Assembly (NCBI GenBank): GCA_002401685.1
Contig: NVTU01000002.1
Coordinates: forward strand, 1-44,186
DNA: 44,186 bases
Source: Kordiimonadales bacterium
Lineage (GTDB): Bacteria; Pseudomonadota; Alphaproteobacteria; Sphingomonadales; Kordiimonadaceae
Reading direction: 5' to 3'
In this document: positions 7,284 to 14,946 of the stretch, piece after piece
Layout of the letters: each line of letters starts with the position of its first letter
Numbering within the stretch: position 1 is the stretch's first letter
Notes under the pieces: model-generated
Seen by the model: the letters and a program-made list of their open reading frames with translations, nothing else
Databases searched by the model: none
What the model was told of the DNA's origin: nothing
Position numbers and translations under genes: made by a program

Positions 7284-9689
7284 TTAGTAAGACTTACCGC
7301 CCTCGTTGGCATCGCCGTAAGGGACCCAGATGTTTTTAACTTCTGTACCGCGTTCCATCAGGCCTTTGGCATTCATATGCTCGCTACTGGTCCAGTCATA
7401 CGCTTTACCGTAATTGAGCCATGTTCGTTTCATATTATCTGCAGCTAATGCCTCGATATTGGCGCAGCCATCGCGGCTACCAAAGTACCAAATGGCATCA
7501 ACGCCGTAATGCTTGGCAAGTGGTGTCGCCATCTCGTCCCGGCCACCCGTGATGATATTCACAACGCCCGCAGGCACATCTGATGTGTCTAAAATCTGGT
7601 AGAAATCTGTTGCCAGCAGAGGATAGCGTTCCGACGGAATGATTACACTGCGGTTGCCCGTTGCCATCGCGAACGCCATTAGGGTTACAAATGCCAACAA
7701 AGGCGCTTCGTCCGGGCATACAATACCCAGTGTACCTATTGGCTCATTCATCGCCAGTGCAACACCGCGCATTGGCGGCTCATGCACGCGGCCTTCATGT
7801 TTGTCGGCGTATGCCGCAGCCGTAAACAGCCGCTGCACTGAAAGCTCAACCTCGTTCGCAGCTGCTTTTGCAGTTGCACCCGTTAGCGTGACCAAGCGGT
7901 CTTCAAACTCAGCAGCGCGCGTGCTCAAGTTTTCTGCAATATAATAAAGGATCTGCGCCTTAAGATGCGACGTAGTTCCGCCCCAGCCTGCCGCTTTAGT
8001 AGCAGCCTCAACTCCGTTACGGATATCTTTATAGTTGCCCGCACCGACCAGGCCCGCATAGTCGCCCTTCGATGTAGCAACCGCAACACTGTCACCGCCG
8101 TCAGGACGCGCCTGCTTGCCGCCAACATAGTTTTTCGCGGTTTGGTCAATGGACGGTAACCCACTGCCAGCTTTTGGTGGCTTAACGGTTTTGGCCTCAA
8201 TCGGCGTCCACTCTTTCAAGTGCTTCTCATATTTTGGCTTCATGTAAGCAAGCATGCCTTCACGCCCGCCTTCGCGGCCAAAGCCACTTTCGCGGTAGCC
8301 GCCAAAACCAACAGCCGCATCGAACATATTGGTACCGTTGATCCAAACAACACCTGCTTTAAGCGCAGGCGCCACTTCAAGCGCACGAGAAATGCTTTCT
8401 GACCATACGGTGGCCGCAAGCCCGTAGCGTGTATTGTTGGCAAGGCCTATGGCTTCGCTTTGCGTACGGAACGTAATTGCCGTCAGCACCGGGCCGAAAA
8501 TTTCTTCTTTGTAGAGAAGATTATCTGTACCGACACCTGTGATCAGGGTCGGTGGGTAAAACACACCGTTTTCAGGCATGTCACACGGCGCATGATAAAC
8601 GGTCGCGCCTTCGGCTTCGCCCTGCTTCACCATGTCAGCAATGCGTTTCTTTTGCACGCCGTCAACAACAGCGCCCATATCAATGCATTTATCAAGGCAA
8701 TCCCCAACGCGCAGCTTGCCCATACGGGCTTTCAGCTTTGTATAGAAGCGCTCAGAAATGCCTTCCTGCACCAAGAGGCGCGAACCAGCACAACATACTT
8801 CGCCCTGATTGAACCAGATGGCATCAACCAAGCCTTCAATGGCACCGTCGATGTCTGCATCTTCAAACACGATGAAAGGTGATTTGCCGCCAAGTTCAAG
8901 CGTAAGCTTCTTGCCGCTGCCTGCGACAGCGCGGCGAATGGTTTTGCCGACATCGGTTGAACCTGTGAAGGCAACCTTATCTACATCAGCTTCAACGACC
9001 ATTGCACCGACATCGCCCTTACCGGTCACGATATTCACAACGCCTTTAGGTAGCCCGGCTTCTTCGCAAAGCTCCGCGAATTTAATCGCTGTTAGCGACG
9101 TGAAATCCGCAGGCTTCATAACAACGGTGTTGCCCGCAGCCAGTGCCGGCGCGATTTTCCATGCCAGCATCAGGAACGGGAAATTCCACGGAATAACCTG
9201 CCCAGCGACACCAACGGCCTCATACCCAGCAAATTCATCGTCCATCAACTGTGCCCAACCGGCATGGTGATAGAAATGGCGCGCTACGAGCGGAATATCG
9301 ATATCGCGGCTTTCGCGGATCGGCTTACCGTTATCAAGACTTTCAAGCACGGAAATAACGCGAGAATGCTTTTGCACCAGACGAGCCAATGCGTAAAGGT
9401 AGCGTGCGCGGCCGTGGCCACCAAGAGCAGCCCACTTGCCTTGCGCAGTCCGCGCTGCAAACACAGCCGCATCAACATCTTCTTGGCGCGCAGATGTAAT
9501 ATCAGCCAAGCGCTCGCCAGTTGACGGTGCGTATGTTGGGATGCGTTCAGCGCCTTCAGGCTTCACCCATTCACCGTTAATATACATGCCAAACGACCCG
9601 CCGTGTTCGGCGATCCATTCGTCCGCTTTGGCGCGGCTTTCAGGTGCTGGGCTGTAATCCATTGTTTCAAACGTTTCTTTAAGGTTCAT
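7284..9689 (-). CDS. ALDH16-type aldehyde dehydrogenase (catalytic domain plus pseudo-ALDH domain)
   Basis: This 801-residue protein has two ALDH folds. Domain 1 (about 30-490) is complete: IPWNFP with N169, K192 in VVMKPAD, FTGST, E265 in LELGGKSP and the nucleophile C299 in FNQGEVCCAGSR. Domain 2 (about 530-801) keeps ALDH architecture (PIGTLGIVCPDEAPLLAF, AGVVNIITG) but lacks the Glu, the Cys motif and the usual C-terminal end. That is the hallmark of ALDH16, where the second domain is structural. It begins 9 bases after the deoC stop, so the two are translationally close. DeoC releases acetaldehyde from deoxyribose-5-phosphate; this enzyme would oxidise it to acetate. The substrate is inferred from context. 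Confidence 0.88.
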   Translation of the reverse strand: MNLKETFETMDYSPAPESRAKADEWIAEHGGSFGMYINGEWVKPEGAERIPTYAPSTGERLADITSARQEDVDAAVFAARTAQGKWAALGGHGRARYLYALARLVQKHSRVISVLESLDNGKPIRESRDIDIPLVARHFYHHAGWAQLMDDEFAGYEAVGVAGQVIPWNFPFLMLAWKIAPALAAGNTVVMKPADFTSLTAIKFAELCEEAGLPKGVVNIVTGKGDVGAMVVEADVDKVAFTGSTDVGKTIRRAVAGSGKKLTLELGGKSPFIVFEDADIDGAIEGLVDAIWFNQGEVCCAGSRLLVQEGISERFYTKLKARMGKLRVGDCLDKCIDMGAVVDGVQKKRIADMVKQGEAEGATVYHAPCDMPENGVFYPPTLITGVGTDNLLYKEEIFGPVLTAITFRTQSEAIGLANNTRYGLAATVWSESISRALEVAPALKAGVVWINGTNMFDAAVGFGGYRESGFGREGGREGMLAYMKPKYEKHLKEWTPIEAKTVKPPKAGSGLPSIDQTAKNYVGGKQARPDGGDSVAVATSKGDYAGLVGAGNYKDIRNGVEAATKAAGWGGTTSHLKAQILYYIAENLSTRAAEFEDRLVTLTGATAKAAANEVELSVQRLFTAAAYADKHEGRVHEPPMRGVALAMNEPIGTLGIVCPDEAPLLAFVTLMAFAMATGNRSVIIPSERYPLLATDFYQILDTSDVPAGVVNIITGGRDEMATPLAKHYGVDAIWYFGSRDGCANIEALAADNMKRTWLNYGKAYDWTSSEHMNAKGLMERGTEVKNIWVPYGDANEGGKSY

Positions 9690-9698
9690 GATGTGCCC

Positions 9699-10673
9699 CT
9701 AGCCCATTGCGTGTCTGTAAGAAGCGGAATATCCGCCCGTGGCATGATACTCTAACTGGCGTTCAATATCACCGAGCAAACTCGACGCTCCGAAGCGGAA
9801 CAGCTCAGGCTCCAGCCAATCGCGGCCAAGCTCTTCTTTAATCAGCGTCAGATACACCACGGCGTCTTTTGCAGTTTTAATGCCGCCCGCTGGTTTGTAG
9901 CCAATTTTAATACCGGTACGCTCGTAAAAATCACGGATCTGGCGGATCATCACCAGGGATACTGGCAGTGTCGCATTCACGCCTTCCATCCCGGTCGATG
10001 TTTTAATGAAATCTGCACCCGCCTGCATCGCCACCATTGAGGCTTTGCCTACCTGTGTCAGGTTGCCGTGCTCGCCAGTTGCCAAAATTGATTTCATCAG
10101 GGCTGGGCCACACGCCGCTTTGAAAGCTTTCACTTCTTCGTAAAGCGCTTCCCAGTTACCGGAAAGAACATGAGCACGGGTGATAACAATATCGATTTCC
10201 GCGGCCCCGGCCTCTACAGAGCGTTTAATCTCCTCAAGCCGGGTCTCCATCGGCGCAAGACCAGCAGGGAACCCGGTGGACACTGCAGCCACAGGAACAC
10301 CTGATCCTTTAAGGGCAGCAACAGCCGTGGGCACCATTTCGTGGTACACACAGATGGCGCCGGTTGTCAGCGGCAAATCACCGATACCGAGCGCTTCTTT
10401 GATATCCTGGCTAACCGGGCTGCGTGCCTTCAGGCAAAGGCGCTTTACGCGGCCTTCAGTATCGTCACCTGCCAGCGTTGTCAGATCGATGCAGCTGATC
10501 GCCTTTAGCATAAAGGCAAGCTGCGAAACTTTTTTGACCGAACGGCGCGTACCCACGGTACTCGTCCTGCGTTCAACTGCGCTTTTGTTCACACGAATGC
10601 CGTCCAACCAATCGGGATGGAAGCTCGTGCCCTGATTAACCAAATGTTCCGATATCATATTGCTATCCAACAA
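9699..10673 (-). CDS. deoC: Deoxyribose-phosphate aldolase
   Basis: It splits 2-deoxyribose-5-phosphate into glyceraldehyde-3-phosphate and acetaldehyde through a Schiff base. Key residues are visible: D161 in EIDIVITR, Schiff-base K224 in FIKTSTG and K260 in YKPAGGIKTA. At 324 residues it belongs to the longer DeoC group, not the roughly 220-260-residue form. The frame opens with TTG at 10673; an ATG five codons later (10658) is an equal candidate, since neither has a strong ribosome site. It sits between an NCS2-type permease and ALDH16 in a nucleoside-catabolic operon. A hairpin and a perfect inverted repeat lie in its leader, suggesting local regulation. Confidence 0.96.
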   Translation of the reverse strand: MLDSNMISEHLVNQGTSFHPDWLDGIRVNKSAVERRTSTVGTRRSVKKVSQLAFMLKAISCIDLTTLAGDDTEGRVKRLCLKARSPVSQDIKEALGIGDLPLTTGAICVYHEMVPTAVAALKGSGVPVAAVSTGFPAGLAPMETRLEEIKRSVEAGAAEIDIVITRAHVLSGNWEALYEEVKAFKAACGPALMKSILATGEHGNLTQVGKASMVAMQAGADFIKTSTGMEGVNATLPVSLVMIRQIRDFYERTGIKIGYKPAGGIKTAKDAVVYLTLIKEELGRDWLEPELFRFGASSLLGDIERQLEYHATGGYSASYRHAMG

Positions 10674-10682
10674 TTATGTGCA

Positions 10683-10700
10683 GAGACCTTGAGCGGTCTC
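10683..10700 (-). other. Hairpin in the deoC leader
   Basis: GAGACC and GGTCTC pair around a six-base loop, 10-27 bases upstream of the deoC start. It could influence translation or mark an mRNA end between the permease and deoC. No T-run follows it in the direction of transcription. Confidence 0.4.
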
Positions 10701-10739
10701 CGCGTTATTTTATACTCGATTACTCTATAAAAAGCCAAA

Positions 10740-10759
10740 TCTTGACCAAATGGTCAAGA
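10740..10759. promoter_or_regulatory. Perfect inverted repeat, candidate operator of the nucleoside cluster
   Basis: TCTTGACCA and TGGTCAAGA form perfect 9-base arms around AA. The repeat sits in the 91-base gap between the NCS2 permease and deoC, with a TATA-rich stretch (10707-10733) between it and deoC. Arm length and the TGGTCAA half site resemble dimeric GntR-like or LacI-like operators. No regulator for it is encoded beside it. It could also be a short 3' hairpin of the permease mRNA. Confidence 0.45.
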
Positions 10760-10764
10760 ACTGA

Positions 10765-12366
10765 TTATTCAGTTTTTTGCTCTTTCATCAAGCTAAACGC
10801 CAAAAGCGCAACGCCCGCAAGGACATAGCCTACGGCAAGTCGGTGTGCGAGCACTTCAAAACCACCCACTTCCGGGATGGCCCACGGCAAATACATAGCA
10901 CCAGAACCAAGAACTGAGTGGATGATTCCAAATTCCGTACAGATCGCCGCCACAAAAGCTGCCCCGGCAGCACGGATTAACCTGCGGTCAATAATCCATA
11001 CCAGCATCACACCCCAGATAAGGCTCGTTAGAATATACCCCCGCGACATAACACCGAGCAAGGCATAGCTCGCTAACCAGTCGGCACCCAGCGCTGCTTG
11101 CGCCGTCTCGCCGATACGGTTGAAAATGTCCGACACTTTCACAAACGTATAATTCATCACGGCTGGTGCAATTGCGAACAACAATACCGGTGCATGCCGC
11201 ACACTACCACCTGAGAAGGCAAGGCGCATGATATCACTAGCAACCACAACCAGGATTGGCTTAATGATAGCCGCAGGAATAAGAGCCGCAGCCAGTGCGA
11301 TCACACCGAAGAGACCACCAATAGTCATCACGCCAGCAGCGCCCAGTGCATAATTCGTGCGTGCGCCCATACGCTTGTAAGTCGCATGCCCGAAATACGG
11401 TGTGGTTTGCACCACGCCGCCAAAAAGTGCGCCAATCGCTGTTGAGGCGGCATCAAGCCTTACAACAACACCAGGGTTATACTCGTCTCCAACAACCTTG
11501 GCACCAGCGACCACATTGACGGCGCTGGCCGCAATCAACAGTGCGAAAGGAATAATGATACCAATATAATTAGAAACAGGGCCAAACATCGCCATCAGGC
11601 CTTCAAGGGTCGGCGTTGGTATTGCTGGCGTAAGGGCCGGAATTTCTTTCAGCGTATAGCCGTCACCGACACCCATAAGCGCAAGCAAATAATAAATCAC
11701 GGTACCCGCAACGATTGCGAGCACAGCACCCGGAATATTAAAGGGTAGTTTGTGGCCAGCGATAAGCGCAAAAGCCATCACCACCAGCGCAAGGAAACCA
11801 ACTTCCGGCAACTCGAAAATGCCGAATATGGCTTCCGCGCCAAGCCACACTGTTGCAATCGCTGCCATCACGCCAATGAGCGCAACCTGTGGCAGTTCGT
11901 GCTGCATCGCACGACCAAAGAAAGACAAAAAGAATTTCACCACGGCCATCCACAAGGTAGCGGCCATGCCAATAATCCACGCCTGATTAGCCGCGTCTGC
12001 GCTGTTCACTGTCTCTAAGCCAACCACGTACGCGGGGCCGACAACAAAGAAAGCCATACCGAAGGTAGTTGGCAGGTCGAGGCCGAGCGGAATGCTGGTT
12101 AGGCTCTTATTCCCTGTTGCAGCAATGGTTTTTCGCGACAACCAGTTGAATGCGAGGTTACCGACCATGATGCCAACAACAGCGCCCGGTATAATTTTGC
12201 CGAAGACCACTTCCGCAGGGAAGGCAAACACGCCCATCAACACCCCGGCGAGCACGAACATATTGACGATAACGTCTAGAAAAAACGCTACGCCTGCGTT
12301 CACGTCAGAGGCTAACTGCGTTGAACCCGCGGCACTAGCCCCCAGTACTCCTGTATCTTCTGCCAT
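10765..12366 (-). CDS. NCS2-like nucleobase permease
   Basis: This is a 533-residue integral membrane protein with roughly 12-14 hydrophobic segments. The N-terminal SDVNAGVAFFLDVIVNMFVLAGVL matches the start of xanthine/uracil (NCS2/AzgA-related) permeases. The central INVVAGAKVVGDEYN-type segment and FGGVVQTTPYFGHATYKRMGARTNYALG fit the substrate-site region of that family. It lies between an exported adenosine deaminase and deoC, so import of a nucleobase or nucleoside, such as hypoxanthine or inosine, is plausible. The family is usually 430-500 residues, so this one is somewhat long. Substrate is inferred. Confidence 0.65.
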   Translation of the reverse strand: MAEDTGVLGASAAGSTQLASDVNAGVAFFLDVIVNMFVLAGVLMGVFAFPAEVVFGKIIPGAVVGIMVGNLAFNWLSRKTIAATGNKSLTSIPLGLDLPTTFGMAFFVVGPAYVVGLETVNSADAANQAWIIGMAATLWMAVVKFFLSFFGRAMQHELPQVALIGVMAAIATVWLGAEAIFGIFELPEVGFLALVVMAFALIAGHKLPFNIPGAVLAIVAGTVIYYLLALMGVGDGYTLKEIPALTPAIPTPTLEGLMAMFGPVSNYIGIIIPFALLIAASAVNVVAGAKVVGDEYNPGVVVRLDAASTAIGALFGGVVQTTPYFGHATYKRMGARTNYALGAAGVMTIGGLFGVIALAAALIPAAIIKPILVVVASDIMRLAFSGGSVRHAPVLLFAIAPAVMNYTFVKVSDIFNRIGETAQAALGADWLASYALLGVMSRGYILTSLIWGVMLVWIIDRRLIRAAGAAFVAAICTEFGIIHSVLGSGAMYLPWAIPEVGGFEVLAHRLAVGYVLAGVALLAFSLMKEQKTE

Positions 12367-12417
12367 TTTACTTCCCCGATTTTACTTTTTTAAACTGTTA
12401 ATGAACGACAAATTACC

Positions 12418-12442
12418 GGCACCCTCGCGAGGGGAAGGTGCC
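12418..12442. other. Intercistronic hairpin between adenosine deaminase and permease genes
   Basis: GGCACC (12418-12423) pairs with GGTGCC (12437-12442), and a nested CCCTCGCGAGGG palindrome lies inside. It sits 10 bases after the adenosine deaminase stop on the minus strand. No immediate T-run follows, so it probably trims or stabilises the transcript instead of ending it. Confidence 0.5.
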
Positions 12443-12452
12443 AGTAGCTTTC

Positions 12453-14006
12453 TTAGTAGTCGTAGAATCTTAATTTGGCCCCGGGTGCTCTGAGCTCCCG
12501 TTCAAAAGTCTGCAATCTTTGCTCAAGTTCCCACTGAAGCTGTGCTTTCTCGCTAGCAGCCACAAAGGATTGGCAACTACCAGCAAGTATACCGCCTGAA
12601 GCGATCAAATCCCGGCAAGAGGCGTCTTCCCAAATACTTGTACCCGGAAGAAAACTGTACGTCAGTGAATTCCGCGACGCATAGCGAAGCTCCGAATAAG
12701 TAATATCATAGTCCCGGAAATAGCGCATATATTCATGTGTGAGATCAGACCGCGACACCCCTTCATCGTCGGTACCAATCGCGTACGGCACGTTCAGTTC
12801 GCGGTAAAAGTTGATGGGATGATCACGCCCGGATACTCCGAGAATGGTATCGTTGCTGGTGAGGCTAATCTCAACCATGATGCCTTCGTCCGCCATGCGC
12901 TTTGCAAGCGCGGCGCTATCGTCTTCAAACGTGATATCAATACCGTGGCCAATGCGTTTGGCGTGGCCAAGCTCAATCGCTTCGCGGATATGAAAGCGCA
13001 GCTGCCGCGGCCGCACAAGGCCCAGCGTTAGTTCGCCCGCATGCAATGTTACATTTTGCTCACCGTGGTTGCGATAAAGGTGATCAATCATTTTCATGTG
13101 GTAGGTATAATCACGCAGCGCAATAAAGCCGTCCTCCGGCGCTACCAGATTGATACCCACTACTTCTGGCACTTGGTCCATCACGGCCCAGCCGAGAATG
13201 ATCTGTGCATACACCATTTGAGGCGGGAACTCGCGGATCACCTGGTGAAGGAAACGAATTTTCACATCACAGCCAACAGCGCTGGCGTCCACGTCGCAGC
13301 CAAGCAAGTGGCTTTTCTTAGCCTGTGCATCTGCAATACGTTGGCGCACAGTCGCAACCAGCGTAGGGATTTGCGCTCCAAAAGGGCTCGCCATCAGAGC
13401 CGCATAATCTGCTTCCACATCACCGATTAACGTCACGCCTGCGGTGGAGCCAAACAGCTCACCCAGAACGATGGTTTCCAATAGTTCCAGGTACAGCGTA
13501 TTCTGATGTCCGGCCCGCTCAGCGACTTCCGCGAGCTGATCACCGAACCGGTGCGGCGCAGACGCCATGCGGAAAAAAGTGACAAAGAAATCATCGTGGC
13601 CAGACCAATCCAGTGTTGGCACATAGCTGCGGTTGCTGAGGCTATCGATCACGCGCTGGCGAATGCCGGCATCCGCACGTGCGGCTTCTGCGGTAATTAA
13701 ACCCGCATCAACACAGCTCTTGCCGTCCGGTTTTTGGCGGAGGGCAGGAATAGACGTTTCAACGCAGAGCCCATCTTCCGCTGCCCAGTCAAGCCAGCTT
13801 TCAGCATATATTGCACCTGTGAGATGGTTGTGCAAATCACCCCCTTTGGGGAATCTCTGCATCAATTCGCGCATGCGGCCGCTACGCTCATATTGCTCTA
13901 AAGCGACTGCCACTTTGCCGACATTTACGCGCTTGTCCTGCGCAAAAGCGCTCCCAGCAAAGCCCGCCAAAAAAGTTGTCGCCGCTACCAGAATAGCAAA
14001 CCGCAT
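12453..14006 (-). CDS. Exported adenosine deaminase (ADGF/ADA2-like)
   Basis: This metal-dependent enzyme deaminates (deoxy)adenosine to (deoxy)inosine. From the chosen ATG at 14006, residues 1-23 are a signal peptide ending AFAQ, so it acts in the periplasm or outside. GGGGAGGAATTT directly precedes this ATG; an upstream in-frame start at 14087 would bury the signal. Metal and catalytic motifs follow the ADA order: HNH in GGDLHNHLTGA (59-61), VTLHAGE (about 320), RIGHGID (about 350) and the D-D pair in AIGTDDEGVSRSDL (about 410). At 517 residues it is longer than cytosolic ADA (about 340) and closer to the secreted growth-factor-type. It heads the permease-deoC-ALDH16 run. Confidence 0.88.
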   Translation of the reverse strand: MRFAILVAATTFLAGFAGSAFAQDKRVNVGKVAVALEQYERSGRMRELMQRFPKGGDLHNHLTGAIYAESWLDWAAEDGLCVETSIPALRQKPDGKSCVDAGLITAEAARADAGIRQRVIDSLSNRSYVPTLDWSGHDDFFVTFFRMASAPHRFGDQLAEVAERAGHQNTLYLELLETIVLGELFGSTAGVTLIGDVEADYAALMASPFGAQIPTLVATVRQRIADAQAKKSHLLGCDVDASAVGCDVKIRFLHQVIREFPPQMVYAQIILGWAVMDQVPEVVGINLVAPEDGFIALRDYTYHMKMIDHLYRNHGEQNVTLHAGELTLGLVRPRQLRFHIREAIELGHAKRIGHGIDITFEDDSAALAKRMADEGIMVEISLTSNDTILGVSGRDHPINFYRELNVPYAIGTDDEGVSRSDLTHEYMRYFRDYDITYSELRYASRNSLTYSFLPGTSIWEDASCRDLIASGGILAGSCQSFVAASEKAQLQWELEQRLQTFERELRAPGAKLRFYDY

Positions 14007-14135
14007 AAATTCCTCCCCTATAGGCCTAATGGCCTTGCCCATTTTGCCGAACCTGCTTAGGCTCCCTATCCAAAGCCGTATCGGCACAGGACAATAACAG
14101 CTATTTCACAAGCTGAAAGACATTAGGGCCCCAGT

Positions 14136-14726
14136 ATGGCAAAATTGTACTTCTATTACTCCGCAATGAACGCGGGTAAAAGCACGACCCTTCTTCAATC
14201 CAACTTCAATTACCGCGAACGCGGCATGAATACGATGATATTCACGGCGGCTTTGGATGACCGGTACGGTAAAGCTGTTATATCCTCCCGCATCGGGCTA
14301 AACGCTGACGCACATCTATTTGACGAGAATCTTGACCTATTTGTCAAGATTTCTTCTGTGCTGAAAACGACACCCCTCCACTGTATCCTTGTGGACGAGG
14401 CACAGTTCTTGTCGCACGAGCAAGTAAACCAGCTGGGTGCAGTCGCAGATTCTCTGGGTATCCCGGTGCTATGTTACGGCCTGCGGACAGATTTTCAGGC
14501 GAACTTGTTTACAGGCAGCAAATGGCTTTTGGCCCTTGCAGACGAACTGGAAGAACTGAAAACTATTTGCACCTGCGGGCGCAAAGCCACCATGAACCTG
14601 CGCATCGACGAAACAGGGATGGCAGTGAATGAAGGGGCATCGATTGAGATCGGCGGTGAGGACCGCTACATCGCCCTCTGCCGCAAGCATTTTAATGAAA
14701 AAGTAGCCGCCAGCCAAAACGCATAA
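14136..14726 (+). CDS. tdk: Thymidine kinase (type II)
   Basis: It phosphorylates thymidine with ATP to dTMP. The P-loop is SAMNAGKST at 9-17, with the DEAQ box (ILVDEAQFL, catalytic E88). A lasso and zinc-site region has cysteines in TICTCGRKA and LCRKHF near the C-terminus. The 196-residue length is standard. It is transcribed away from the adenosine deaminase gene and completes the salvage set in this region: thymidine can either be kept as dTMP here or broken down through DeoC and the PreTA pathway. The ribosome site is weak. Confidence 0.96.
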   Translation: MAKLYFYYSAMNAGKSTTLLQSNFNYRERGMNTMIFTAALDDRYGKAVISSRIGLNADAHLFDENLDLFVKISSVLKTTPLHCILVDEAQFLSHEQVNQLGAVADSLGIPVLCYGLRTDFQANLFTGSKWLLALADELEELKTICTCGRKATMNLRIDETGMAVNEGASIEIGGEDRYIALCRKHFNEKVAASQNA

Positions 14727-14743
14727 CTCACACGGAGTTATGC
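14721..14743 (+). terminator. Hairpin overlapping the tdk stop codon
   Basis: GCATAACTC (14721-14729) pairs perfectly with GAGTTATGC (14735-14743) over a five-base loop, and the stop codon lies inside the left arm. There is no T-tract, so the terminator call is tentative. Confidence 0.45.
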
Positions 14744-14946
14744 TCAGGCGGTTGGTAGCGCTCCTTTAGGCTGCGCGTTTCGCCTCAGCAACCCAAGCGG
14801 CTTGTCTCATCTGGTAACTGGCCGTTCACCATTGCGTGCGAGGATCATTGAGCCCTGTACAATCGGCTCCCTATACCCAAAATACATTTCAACAGGTAAC
14901 TTTTCGTCCACACCATACGCTCTCGGCAGAAAGACGTTGATAGAAC

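Noticed and set aside
14007-14087. Longer start for adenosine deaminase
   Set aside because: It would place 27 residues before a clear signal peptide; GGGGAGG marks the ATG at 14006.
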